The position numbers were made by a program, and so were the translations under genes. Under the pieces are notes generated by a model. It did no database searches. It was given only the letters and a program-made list of their open reading frames with translations, and had not been told where the DNA came from. Below, one piece after another: positions 33,752 to 44,745 of a stretch of 64,000 nt of DNA (position 1 is the first letter of the stretch; each line of letters opens with the position of its first letter). This stretch comes from Metallyticus violacea (lineage: Eukaryota; Arthropoda; Insecta; Mantodea; Metallyticidae): contig CM060831.1 of the NCBI GenBank assembly GCA_030762175.1, positions 95,127,501 to 95,191,500 of the forward strand. The letters run 5' to 3'.

Positions 33752-34025
33752 CAACAAGGGGAAGAGATTTTAAGGTGTCAGAAGAAATATGTTGACATAT
33801 CCAACAATGAATTTTCCAAGTTCATGATGCAGTTCTTATTTTTAATGATACATTTATTTCCCATGTTGCTAATTACAAAATTCTGTAGCAACAAGGGGAA
33901 GAGATCTCTTATGGTGGCAGAAGGAATATGTTGACATATCCAACAATGAATTTTCTAAGGTTATGATGCAGTTTTTATTTTTAATGATACATTTTTTTCC
34001 CCATGTTGCTAATTACAAAATCCTG
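33752..34025. repeat. Tandem duplication, 137-bp unit, two copies
   Basis: Unit 1 at 33752-33888 and unit 2 at 33889-34025 both begin caacaaggggaagagat and end catgttgctaattacaaaa plus a few bases. Between them they share atatgttgacatatccaaca. Differences are scattered substitutions and one or two small indels, so the duplication is not recent. No coding function is apparent. Confidence 0.9.
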
Positions 34026-34317
34026 TTTGTGTGCTTTAACACTTTTGTTTCTACATCAGTGCTATGATTTTTCTGACCAAAAATGGGTGTAGCTGCTGAG
34101 TTCTCTATTTATCACATTTGTTACTAAGAAAATAGCACCTATATACAAGTAGCACAGACAATGAATAATATTCACTTGACACTGTAATTAATGAAATTAT
34201 TGTAACAAAAATTCTATAAATGAGACATTAACCATCATTATCACTGCACTACTACATCTACTATTACTATCACATATCACTATTACCAATATAACTATTA
34301 TTTCTCCTTCTACATAC

Positions 34318-34483
34318 CGGCAGGTTCATCAGATGTATAACGAGCCTTGAAACCACGGTAGCCTACATTATTAGAAGACCAAAACGAGACCCTCATTTTA
34401 TTGCCTGAAGATTTTATGATGCCTGGTGTATGTGTTGATGCAAAATGACTAAGATATGTATTATAACTGTCGCCATCATAAAA
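34318..34483 (-). CDS. Cubn: Cubilin-like CUB exon C (second half of CUB)
   Basis: The 166-bp exon has acceptor TTCCAG and donor GTATGT, phase 0 in and phase 1 out. It encodes 55 residues: FYDGDSYNTYLSHFASTHTP, GIIKSSGNKMRVSFWSSNN, VGYRGFKARYTSDEPA. It completes the CUB begun in exon B: the YDG loop, the P..IKSSGN turn, V.F.S and the closing RGF.A.Y strand are all present. There is no cysteine in this half, so the domain has C1 and C2 but lacks the C3-C4 disulfide. Confidence 0.88.
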
Positions 34484-34634
34484 CTGGAAACAAAAACAAA
34501 ATATTAATTTTATACTTAAAGATTCAAAGTTTTATACAAACCAACAATTCATAACAAGTTAAAACTCAATTACATCAATATTAAATTAAAATTAATTTTA
34601 TGTTGGATACTAATACAATGAAGAAATTAATTTA

Positions 34635-34705
34635 TTCTTAATTAGCTAGTAAGTCGATTTAATACTCTTACGCTCCATTTACCATCGAATTATACAGAAC
34701 ATGTC
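34635..34705 (-). mobile_element. PLE terminal tail, inverted
   Basis: gatttaatactcttacgctcc and ccatcgaattatacagaaca are the reverse complement of the tails at 5040-5090 and 43855-43895. The piece abuts the forward-oriented PLE body that starts at about 34706. An inverted partial terminal repeat upstream of a 5'-truncated body is a recognised PLE arrangement. Confidence 0.75.
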
Positions 34706-35605
34706 TAGAATTTGTAATATATAGAAAGAATACACATGCAGACAAACACATCAAAGTTAGCAGTTTTAGCCCCACAATGCACAAACATGCAGTTATTAAC
34801 AGTTTAACATACCGACTCGTTAACCTACAAATTAGCACAGAAGAATATGTCAAAGAATACAAACGAATAGAAAGTACAGCAGCTTTGAATGGTTTTAAGA
34901 AAGAACTAGTACACAAAAAAGTGCAAAAATTCAAGAGACAAAAACTTATTAAAGAAACCACAACACTTTCAGCAAGGAAAGATAAGCTAATTTTTAAAAA
35001 AATTGATATATCATCATGGGCTACAAAAAGTTTAAGAATCTTCTTTAAGATTTTAATATCACTTTAGTCCCGGTAAACAGATTTAATGTCCACCTAATAG
35101 ACAATGTTAATGACAGTATTCCACAGGAGAAAAAAGCAGGTATTTACAAAATAAGTTGTATAGAATGTGAAATGGTCTACATTGGAAAAACAAAGAGAAA
35201 CATAAGCACGTGGTTAAAAGAACATTTCAGGAACATAAAATGCAAACAAATGGAGAAATAAGCAGTAGCATTTCATTTCTGGACAGAAAACCATGATATA
35301 TTGAATATAACAAAATTATTGAAATCAGTACAAGGACCTACAGAATTAGCAACTTGGGAAAAAAATCTACATATACAAATACAAAGACAGTTTAATGAAC
35401 TTAAGACATTTTCTAGGATGAAAACATAAACCTTAAGTTTATCTCACCTCCACCACAGCAGAATACACATTCCAACAGCATAACGAAGTATCAGGCAGTC
35501 GACTTTCTAGCTGACAATGTGAATAAAGGTTCATGAAACAAGTTCTAAATATTTAAAAAGTAAGTGGAGCAAAAGAGTGTTAGTTCAACTCTATCACACA
35601 ATGAT
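34706..35605 (+). mobile_element. PLE 3' half
   Basis: The open frame 34777-35067 (MHKHAVINSLTYRLVNLQIS onward) is the RT-to-endonuclease linker region. The GIY-YIG domain follows in other frames: AGIYKISCIECEMVYIGKTK near 35135-35195 and LKEHFRNIKCKQMEK near 35213-35260. Then come FHFWTENHDI and ELATWEKNL near 35345. The end carries a hammerhead-like fold and the tail ttagttcaactctatcacac. Close relatives are at 10.4-11.2 and 56.4-57.0 kb. Confidence 0.85.
35508..35547 (+). ncRNA. Hammerhead ribozyme-like motif
   Basis: TAG (35508-35510) pairs with CTA (35545-35547). CTGACAA lies at 35511-35517, then T, stem II GTGAA/TTCAT (35519-35523/35530-35534), GAAA at 35535-35538, ACAAGT and T. The core differs from CUGACGA only by the A for G at position 8, which is what CpG decay (CG to CA) would give. 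Confidence 0.55.
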
Positions 35606-36183
35606 CTCCATATTTTTTTACCTATAAAGTTTAATGCCTTTTATAAACTGTTATATATTGAATCTAATACTAATTACACTGAAGGCTTAAAATAACTCAG
35701 ATAAATCAGTAAACATCAACATTTATAGGAATTAGTTTACAACCAACTTAACATAGTGTAGTGGAATGATTTCTAAAGTCAAGTTGCTTTGTTACCCCAA
35801 CATCAGAGTTCTACATTTTAGAGGCAGGGAAGGGTCGTAATCCATTTTCAAACCATTCATTGATTTAAGAAGATTATACTATACTAAGATAATGATGGAG
35901 GAAATGGCAGAGTGAGTGACAGAAATTAGAATACCTGGAGAAGGTATGTTCATTTGTTGCTTTGTCTGTCATTGTTTTCATGTCCAGCCTTTGAAGATGA
36001 AATAATCATATTGCTGGAAGGCTAGTAATATGAAGCAGTGGAGAGGGTGATAATGACCCCATAATTTTTCAATATATTCAACAAACAAACAAAAAATTAA
36101 ATAGAACTTTTCATTAAATTAATAATTAATATTGAATGTGATGAATATGAATTCTGACATGAAAATAAAGCTAAGTTACATAC
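35606..36183. other. Intron sequence between exons B and C
   Basis: No repeat or RNA seen. The text near 35980-36020 faintly resembles the hammerhead boxes but has no usable stems. Confidence 0.5.
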
Positions 36184-36365
36184 TGCCAAATACTGATGAT
36201 ATCCTGATTCACTTTGTGCAAGATCAAAATCAAGAATTTCAAGTGTTATTCTTCTGCCCTTAGGAACAATGATCTGCCACATACAATACCGTCTCTGTCC
36301 TGTTGTTGCTGGATAACCTGGGCTCTTAAATGTTCCAGATGGTGTTTCAAGAGAGCCACCACATT
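36184..36365 (-). CDS. Cubn: Cubilin-like CUB exon B (first half of CUB)
   Basis: The 182-bp exon has acceptor TTACAG and donor GTATGT, phase 1 in and phase 0 out. With the G from exon A it encodes ECGGSLETPSGTFKSPGYPA, TTGQRRYCMWQIIVPKGRRI, TLEILDFDLAQSESGYHQYLA. The CGG..G.F.SPGYP opening, YC.W.I and the l.f..fdl block are textbook CUB. Exon C follows only 1.7 kb downstream and continues YLA|FYDGDS. Confidence 0.92.
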
Positions 36366-36759
36366 CTGTAAAGATTAAAGTAAGGAAAGTACATGGTTAA
36401 TCTCAAAATACTTATTTCATCAAAGCAGTTGTAAAAAAATGTTGGTCTAGCATAAAATCTACCTTTGAAGAATACATCTGTTCCAAGTTACCTTAACTGT
36501 CAGCTCAATGTTATTAGAATAAACATACCTCTTGACAGTATAGAGCACATGAAAAGGCATAAAAGCCATGTAATAGAAATATTTTTCTAATATGCTATAA
36601 CTGTAATACATATCTGATATTTTCAAGGCACATACAAGCTAAAAATCAGCAGCTACATCCTCGGAGCAGTTACCTGAAATTACCAAGAACACTAATACCA
36701 AAATGCTTGAATATTGGTCATTGGGAAAATCAATGTATGGAACAACAACACATTAAAAA

Positions 36760-37830
36760 AAAAAAAAAAAAACTCAAATCCTTTCTTAAATGTCATGACT
36801 TTTGAAGTTGAATTTATTTTCTACAAACACACCAACATTACAATAAAATTTACTTGTTTCCATTTTTACAATAATCCAATACAATTATTAATTTGTTAAT
36901 CTTGAAACCTAATCCCTATTACTTTGTTATCAACCTTTCTGTAATATCCAATGACCAGGATACAACTCTAACCACATTATGTATACTCCTAATAAAAACT
37001 AAATACAATCAGTTAATTCTCTACAATGCTAATCACATTATGTATAATCCTAATATATACCAACTATTCATAAATTCCCCTTAAAATCAGACTACCAGGC
37101 TAACCAACTTTATATATATTCTTAATAGGTAACAACTGAATCAATCAGCCAATTTTGTCAAGCTAGTATTCACCAAAATATTTTTTTGCTAAGTTGCTTG
37201 TTAACATTCTAGTTCCACTGCACATAACTCCAGGTTATTAGTATTGGTGACCATTATACTACTGTAATATTCTTCAATTATTATACTTCTAAGGTTACAT
37301 TTCTTTCTACAACTCCTTCCATCTTCTTCTTCTCATTCTTATCCATTTCTCTCTACTCTACTTAAAGAGTTCCCTGTCAGTGTTATATTTTCTCTCATTT
37401 TACAGTTAAAATCTTTCTAATTAAAATTTCCCCATTTTTTATTCCAAACCTTTTCTCTCCACAACTTTGTTTGATTACAATATAACAAACAATGAAAATT
37501 TCTATTGATTTCTCCACACATTAAACAATTTCCTATTTCTTTATCCTATCCTAATCCTTTTAAATTCATAACTCTGGTTCTAGCCCAAGAAACCCTTCTC
37601 TATCTACCCTATTACACTGTTATATATAATTTTCCGAACCATATACTATTTTTATTCCCTTATAAAGTCTCAATGAACTCTTTTCACCCACACTAGTGAA
37701 TATTTCTTGTCCAATATCTTCCAAATTTAGATTTATTTCTAATAACATTTCAATTAACCCCTCCTCCCCAATGTCAGAAGTCTTATCTGCAAAATGAGTA
37801 TAAAAAGCATCTATCACTTCAAAGTGATGA
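36760..37830 (-). mobile_element. LINE 3'-end relic
   Basis: Near 37590-37440 the minus strand reads WARTRVMNLKGLG, then NCLMCGEINRNFHCLLYCNQ and TKLWREKV, the same zinc-knuckle end as the LINE at 16.4-17.4 kb. Upstream (37817-37620) IDAFYTHFADKTSDIGEEGL and EDIGQEIFTSVG precede it. The 3' untranslated part toward 36900 contains diverged repeats of cacattatgtataatcctaat. The PLE at 37.84 kb interrupts or abuts its 5' side. Confidence 0.75.
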
Positions 37831-38000
37831 AGAAGAATTTTGCATGTAAATAAGTGTGTAAATAAGTTACCCTTAGTGTATCATTTTAAATATGATGACT
37901 TCACTGTAAACAGCTTCAAGAATTATACGTATAAGTTATATTAGATGCACAGTCTTGAGAAGCATTAAATTGACCAATATGTGGCATTTTTAACAACAAT

Positions 38001-40468
38001 ATGGCGGTCCCAGAGGTAAGCGATAGTCTTTTAACCATGTATAACCTCAAGTTTGGAAACATTAACAGAGAAATAAAATCTTATCTAAAGTTACAAATAA
38101 AAAAGAGAAAGATTGTAGTGGAAATCAAAATTTTAAATCTTTGCCTACAAAATAAAGTCACGCCAAATTTCGTAAGAAAAACCATTAAAGACATTAATAG
38201 TGCACTCCAAAAAGCAGCGGAGAGAAAAGTTATACAAGTGGAAAGAAGCTTACATTACAAAAAATTAGGTGAAATAGATTTAAACACTTACGGCCTACAC
38301 TTGAAAATTTCCAATCTCCTAGGCCCCAAAATATGGGAAAACCTACAAGAGAAACTATACAGAAACGTAAACTTTATGATGAAATCAAAATATCAGAAAC
38401 TAAAACACAAATTGAACAAGTCAAGATGCCATCTATCCATATCGAAATCAAAGACACAACCTCCAGAAAATAGAGTAGGAAAACTGTCAAAAGCAACTTT
38501 TAATAGAGAAGAAATCCAGCTCCTCAACAAAGGTTTAAACATGTGTATAGACTTCTCCAAAACCATAGAAAACTATATAGCAGATATCAAAATAGCATGT
38601 CACCCATTAAAGACATAGATAAATGCTTAATAAAAAAGAACTGTAGCAAAATTTTAGAAAAACTAAAGATGAACAAATAGAACAAACCAACAACTACCAA
38701 AGCATCATTAAAAATCTTAAGTCAAAACCCGTGGTCTATACAAAAGCAGACAAAGGTAACACAATTACAGTCCTAGATGAAGAGGATTATATACATAGAG
38801 TAGAAAACTTATTAAAAGGATCAGATTACATCACATTAGATAAGAATCCTCTCAGTTCACAAGTAAATAATTTCAACAAAACTTTGAAAGAAATAAAAAC
38901 AATACCAGAAGCCCAAAAACAAAAAATAACAACAAACAACCCCATTCTCCCCAGACTATATGCGCTCCCAAAAATCCATAAGATGGACAATAGTATGAGA
39001 CCAATAGTCAACCAAATAAATTCCCCCACTTATGAATTAGCTAAGTGGCTCAATCAGAAATTTTCTTCACTCCCCAAATTCAATAGCCGAAACATTAAAA
39101 ACTCTTATGAACTGGTAGAGAAAATCAAACACACCTCCATTTCTACAGAGGATGAATTAGTTTCGTTTGATGTAAAATCTTTATTCCCGAGCATCCCCAA
39201 AGAAAAGCTATTAACACTCTTAAAAAAATGGCTCACCAATATTGGTTTACAAAATGAAGAAAGAGAAGACCTTATTAAATTGATGAACCTATGTATCCAA
39301 CAGAGTGCCTTCAGTCTCAATAGTAAAATATACCAACAAATCACAGGTTTAGCAATGGGAAACCCATTATCACCAACATTAGCAGAATTATACATGGGAT
39401 CATTTGAAACACACATCACCAAAGCCTTGCCTTGGATATTCAAAACCTGGCATAGATACATAGACAACATACTTCCTATAGTACCGAAGAAACAGGTGAT
39501 TCGCTCAAACTACTCAACTCACAAGATAAATCTGTTAAATTCACTATAGAAATCGAGAAAGATGGATGGCTTCCATTCTTAGATTTAAAACTAATCAGAA
39601 AAGATAATAATATACAGTTTGGAATATATCATAAACCAACACATACAGATAATTACATAAAAAGAATGGATTCAACCCAGTACCACACCAATATGCAGTA
39701 TTCAATAGTTTGATATTTAGACTGGTCAACATCCTGCTCAATACCAATGAATACAAGAATGAGTTTGAATACATCATGAACACAGCCATAAACAATAGCT
39801 TTAACACCTCAACCATAATAAAAAGGATCAACAAATACAAACTCGAGAAAGTCATACTCTAGAAGTAATTAAAGACACTACAAGATATTACAAATTTACG
39901 TATAACCCACAACTACACTACAAATTTGAAAAAGTTTTCAAAAAATTCAATATAAAGCTAGCCCCAATCAACAGATACAATATCAAGAATCTCTTAAGCT
40001 CAAAATTAAAAGACAAGATACCCATAGAAAAGAAATCAGGAATATAGAATGCTATAGAATGTTTAGACTGTAATTTGAAATACATAGGAAAAACCAAGAG
40101 AAATCTGACAATCCGGAAGAAAGAATATTTTAGAAACATCAAATTTAAACAGACGGAAAAATCGGCAGTGGCACATCATTATTGGAGCCAAAAACATGAA
40201 ATAAACCCCGAGATAAAACTTTTAAAAGAAATAAAGAACCCATTTGAATTGGCCACCTGGGAGAATATTTTCATCTTAAAATATCATAAAATTGCTATGA
40301 ATTTTGACCTTCCGCCATGGGATCACCTTTCTAGATTCATTTCAGATCCACCAGAGGACACCACAATTCACACAAGAACTTGTAAGGGACCAACACGAGC
40401 AACAGAAACCACTGGGTCAACGGCTGAGGATGGGATCGCTGGTTCCCGAAACATTGTTCCAACTTAGG
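38001..40468 (+). pseudogene. PLE polyprotein (RT plus GIY-YIG), frameshifted
   Basis: Start at ATG 38001, in a GCAAT..ATGGCGG context. The first frame (to 38618) is the lysine-rich N-terminal domain. After a frameshift, 38731-39549 carries TKADKGNTITVLDEEDY, ILPRLYALPKIHK.DNSMRPI, VSFDVKSLFPSIPKEKL, LAMGNPLSPTLAELYM and RYIDNILPI, where the catalytic YVDD has become YIDN. This should inactivate the RT. A further shift leads to FLDLKLIRKDN near 39578, many stops to 40030, then the endonuclease frame 40075-40467 with KYIGKTKRNLTIRKKEYF, ELATWENIF and the final SRNIVPT. Confidence 0.9.
40421..40462 (+). ncRNA. Hammerhead ribozyme-like motif overlapping PLE stop
   Basis: CTGAGGA (40424-40430), T, stem II GGGA/TCCC (40432-40435/40444-40447), GAAA (40448-40451), third arm AC-ATT-GT, T as cleavage residue, then CC pairing with GG (40422-40423). 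All catalytic-core positions fit CUGANGA..GAAA. Stem I is weak, with only two clear pairs. It lies inside the last codons of the endonuclease frame, which stops at 40466-40468. Confidence 0.6.
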
Positions 40469-40599
40469 AAAATATAGTGAGTGAAGTGTGTAAATAAGTT
40501 ACCCATAGTGTATCAATTTAAATATGATGACTTCACTGTAAACAGCTTCAAGAATTATACATATATAGTTTATAGTCCCTATCTCCATAGATTATATGG

Positions 40600-40765
40600 T
40601 TTGTTTTCCAAGACCTAAATTTAAGGTACCTTCCCAGCATTTGCTATTTATGAGGACTGAGGAAAACCTGGAAAAAAAACCTCAATCAGGTAGGACAGTG
40701 CTGGTGGGATTCGAACCCTAGACTTCCCCCTCACAAGTTCTTCTGGCAACGTTCTAACAGTTTTG
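40600..40765 (-). mobile_element. SINE family B fragment
   Basis: ccagcatttgctatttatga, gaggactgaggaaaacctgg and the B-box-like gggattcgaacccta (reversed) match the copies at 21.1 and 62.8 kb. The A tail and part of the head are missing. Confidence 0.8.
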
Positions 40766-41494
40766 ATGCCTTTTGCCAGTTCATGATACACTCCAGTATC
40801 ATGACATTGTTATCCAGGTCGTTTCAATTGTATGCCATCTTTCTTGAGCAGTTGGTTTTAGCTATTTATGCTATTAATCTATTTATTTATACATTTAATT
40901 TAAATTTATGTATATTTAGTTAATTACATATAGAAAGATGTAATTTTTAATTTAGAAGCTATTGGCAGTGAAGCAACTAAAACATTCAACTTAGAAAAAA
41001 AAATGTAAATCTGAACAAATCAATGAATTCACTCATTCATTTGTTCTTCAATATGGTTTCTACTTATCAATTTTGAATCAAATATTGTTCTTAGACATTT
41101 TGTTCCCTTGTTTGTCTTAAATTGGTTCCATTGCACTGTATATTTAGTGTCTTATTTATCATTTCAAATAGTATGACTCTATGTCAAAGTAAATTTATCC
41201 ACTTAATCAATTTTGTGAATTCAAATAAACCACTTCGGCCTCCTGAACTAAGAGCTAATATGTATGGATTGGTAAGACCTAAATTTAATAGTACATAAGC
41301 AGTATCATTATAAGCTTAATGTTCATATGCCAATATACACAAAGTTATTAATAACTGATCTGGTTCTATATATGCTCAGTTCTTTCACCATTTGGATGAA
41401 TCATGTACATTCTTATCCCTAATTATATGGACTTGAAAGCTTGGCCAGCTGGGCTTTTATTATTGTGTAATTTTTATATCATACATATTACAGT

Positions 41495-42072
41495 TTTAAT
41501 CAATATTAATATTTATAAAATTCATATATAAATAACACAAATATGTTTTTAAATTTTTAAAATAGGTATTTTATTTCTCTCTCTCTCATTTTCTTTTAAA
41601 GATTAATAACAAAGCATGATGAAACTCATGTGCAATGTCTGTCATGACATCTATGGCAATACAGTAAGCGTTCTTTCTTCCTATACTGAAATTATTGTTT
41701 ATCAATATGTATTTATTCTTTATTAAAGCTTTAAAATTCTGGTACAAATATTAGTAAATATTCCAAAACTTTAATAAAAAATGTTCATAAATATTTATTT
41801 ATTCTTTATTTAAGTTTTAGAATTCTGTTACAAATAAAACTTTAATAAAGATTAAATACATAATGAGAAATAATAATTTCAGTATAGGAAGAAAGAAAGC
41901 ATACGTAGTGCCATTGATTCATGACAGACATTGTACATAGTTTTCTCATGCTTTTGTTGCAATACTTTAAAAAAAATGGGAGAGAGATAGAGAGAGGAAT
42001 GAAATAGCCACTTTAAAAATTTAAATACAAATTAGTGTTATTTATATATGAATTTTACAAATATGGCTATAA
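41495..42072. repeat. Long foldback element
   Basis: Two arms of roughly 240 bp (about 41500-41745 and 41825-42070) are imperfect reverse complements. Matched strings include attcatatataaataacac, ctctctctctcattttcttt against its partner near 41970, and ttctttcttcctatactgaa against ttcagtataggaagaaagaa. About 80 bases lie between the arms. There are no coding motifs. It resembles a foldback or large MITE-like DNA element; the edges are AT-rich and no target duplication is certain. Confidence 0.8.
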
Positions 42073-42145
42073 TTTTTTTTATTGTTCAATCTGATTTGCA
42101 ACAAACAAATAAAACATGTTAATCTCTTTGGCTGATTCATTTCAA

Positions 42146-42335
42146 TATTGATATGTTCATTGTTGCAAATTTCAAGAAGAAACAGTTAAATAAAAACCAA
42201 TTATTATATATATATATATATATATAAGTAATAATTGGTTTTTATAATATAGCAAATTGATATGTTCATTGTTGCAAATTTCAAGAAGAAACAGTTAAAT
42301 AAAAACCAATTATTACTTATATATATATATATTTT
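42146..42335. repeat. 59-bp direct repeats around a (TA)n palindrome
   Basis: atatgttcattgttgcaaat and the following gaaacagttaaataaaaacc occur at about 42150-42205 and again at about 42260-42315. Between them, caattatta(TA)n and its reverse complement aataattggttttta form a palindrome. The pattern suggests slippage or repair-associated duplication at the (TA)n tract. Confidence 0.85.
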
Positions 42336-42337
42336 AA

Positions 42338-43955
42338 TTAAAAGCCGACAATGCCACAATAGCAAGGATACATAGCCTACTGAAAATGCATAAACCAGGA
42401 AATCCCATGAGACCAATAATCAACTGTAGAAACACACCTCCTACCAACTAGCAAGATGGCTCCTCCAGAATTTCAAAAATTTCCTAGGTTTGTTTGCTTA
42501 AGTATAAGTAATTCTAAAGAACTGGTGGAGAAAGTGAAAGATTTGGTTCTCCAAAAGGATGACCTACTAGTGTCCTTTGATGTAAATTCACTCTTTCCCA
42601 GCATACCAAAAACCAACTCCCAACGTCCCTTTGGAAATGGTTGCAGTCTCTGAAACTAAGCAATGAAGAGATTAAGGAATACATCCAACTAACCAAAGTC
42701 TGCATCTGTCAGAATTTCTTCAGGTTCAATGGTTTATTTCATAAACAAGAAGCAGTTTTATCTATGGGGAGTCCATTATCACCTTTTCTGGCTCATTTAT
42801 ATATGAGTAATTTAGAAATGCACATCATAATATCATTTTCATACAGGTTTAAAGTCTGGTGCAGATACGAGAATGATATTTTTGCAGTAGTTAATGAGAA
42901 GCACTTGGATGATGCTTTGCAATTGTTAGACCTACAAGAGAGGGAAATTAAATTCACTTCTGAAACAGAACAAGACAACATGATTCCTTTCCTTGACTTA
43001 AAGATTAATAATTTGAAATTTGGAAAGTACAGAAAGGATACATAGACTGAAAATGACATAAAGACAAGGGATTTCAATCCCACAGCATACAAACATGCAG
43101 TTCTCAACATCTTAGCACATAGACTTATTAACGTACCTGTGAATGAGTTTGAATACAGCAAGAGTACTCTCACATAATACAAACAGCAAAAAACAATGGG
43201 TTTGGCCAAGAAATTGTACACAAGAAAATCAAGAAATTCAAACAAGAGAAGAGGTTAAAACAGGTTACAACATTGACAGCAAAAAAAAAAAAAAAAAGAA
43301 ACTACCATTCACAAGAAATGTACTTATCATCCTTGGGCCACCAAAATTCCAGAAAATATTCAGAGAGTTTGGGATTATTTTGTGCCCAGTGAACAAATTC
43401 AGCCTAAATAACCTGTTCATCTCCAGTGATAATGACAGAGTACCTGATGAGAAGAAGCCAGGAATACATAAAATCAACTGTTCAGAATGTAACAAAGTAT
43501 ATATAGGCAAAACAAAAAGAAGCATTGGGATTAGGCTAAAGGAACACTGGAGAAACATCAGATAGATAAATCAGATAGATAAATGAGCAGTTGCACGTCA
43601 CTTTTGGAGAGATAAACATGATATAGAAATGGAAGTCAAATTATGAAATTTGTAGATAGACCCTTGGAGCTGGGAATATTATAAAAAAATGAAAATTAAA
43701 TTATGAACTTTGAGATCCCAACAGAAGAGAAATTAATCCAAAAGTTCATAAAATGTCTTTGAGAGCTATACCAAGTCTACCCAATCAACAACAAATCTGG
43801 CAGAAGTGGACACACAGCTGATGATGAGGGCAAAAGCCTGTAAAACATGTTTTGTATAATTAAATGGTAAATGGAGCATAGGAGTATTAAATCGACTCAC
43901 AAGCTAATTAAGCTTATATAATTGCTTCACTGTATTAGTTCCAACAAGAAATTAC
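42338..43955 (+). mobile_element. Penelope-like element, copy 3
   Basis: Same family as copy 1 and similarly 5'-truncated. GNPMRPIIN region near 42400; PRFVCLSISNSKELVEKVKD (42480-42540); LLVSFDVNSLFPSIPK; SMGSPLSPFLAHLYM (42760-42805); CRYENDIFAVVNEKHLDDAL (YVDD changed to YEND); IPFLDLKI. The endonuclease frame 43143-43565 contains GIHKINCSECNKVYIGKTKR, SIGIRLKEHWRNIR. The copy ends with a hammerhead-like fold (43814-43855) and the AT-rich tail to about 43955. Confidence 0.9.
43814..43855 (+). ncRNA. Hammerhead-like motif, one core change
   Basis: ACAG (43814-43817), CTGATGA (43818-43824), T, stem II GAGGGC/GCCTGT with one mismatch and loop AAAA, then AAAA where GAAA is expected (43842-43845), ACATGT, T, TTGT. 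Same layout as 4606-4647. The lost G12 and the C-to-T change in stem I suggest it no longer cleaves. Confidence 0.5.
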
Positions 43956-43964
43956 ATTTAAATT

Positions 43965-44745
43965 TAGTATTTTGAAATATTGGTATAAAATGGCATCAAG
44001 AGAAAAAGGAGACAAAGTCAAAGACTGTTTACAGATACAAGGAAAAGTTAAAGGAAAAAGAAGTTGGTTAGCTCAACTAAAGAGAATAGTCCAAAAGGTT
44101 GGAAAAGGTAAAATGGAGGAACAACAGTTAATGAATAGACAAGAACTATGGAATAAAGTGAATTAGAGGATACATGATAATGGAAAGCAATAAATATGGA
44201 GTAGATTACAAGACAAGAGTACCTTGAAACATTGTATGCAATTTAAGAAAGAATGGGGGTGGGAGAAATATGTAGATAGTTATAACAAAAGGAGAAGGAG
44301 GGATTTACTTCAGAAGTGCAGGTATATTAGGGTTAAGTGGATTAAAAGCAAAAAAGAAAGAGTGTCCACTATGTAGAGAAATAGAGAACAATTTTCATTG
44401 AATAGTTGAATGTTCACAAGCTAAAGAATGGAGAGAAGGTGTATGGATTAAGAAATGGGACAATTTATGGTAGCAATTGTGATACTACATATTTTTGGAA
44501 CTGGTTACACAGATTCTTTGAGAAAAATTGGTGATTATATGAGGAAGGTAAGACAGAAATGGTGGAAAACAGTGATTAAAGTTAAGGAAGAAAATAGATA
44601 AGGAGATAAGGAAGGAACTAAGTAAAGTAGAATCTAACACATATATAACCAGGATGTTAAGTGCATGAGATCCCAAAAATATGTACTCTAGGAACAATGG
44701 AAAAATGTAAAAGCAATTGTTAATCTTTTTGTAATGACAAAATGA
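43965..44745 (+). mobile_element. LINE 3'-end relic
   Basis: KYWYKMASREKGDKVKDCLQ, KVKGKRSWLAQLKRIVQKVG near 43972-44110 match the minus-strand LINE at 17.15 kb (CHRIGRLEEENIINQCLVAQ..). Near 44340-44440 the zinc-knuckle end reads ECPLC.EIE.NFH.IVECSQA.EWREGV across frames. The 3' end is aatgaaataaataaatattc (near 44740), which may be the poly-A-like tail. Confidence 0.75.

Larger units (their letters stand above)
37845..40570 (+). mobile_element. Penelope-like element, copy 2, with terminal repeats
   Basis: Most complete PLE here. Direct repeats of about 90 bp lie at its ends (37846-37937 and 40483-40568), both containing gtaaataagttaccc and tgatgacttcactgtaaaca, with few differences. They are the pseudo-LTRs of PLEs. 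Between them lies the whole protein region in three or four frames. The upstream repeat lacks the hammerhead, which is present just before the downstream one. Confidence 0.92.

Noticed and set aside
35970..36030. Possible hammerhead (ttgaagatgaaa .. ctggaaggc)
   Set aside because: The GAAA box and both stems are absent, and no PLE tail lies beside it.
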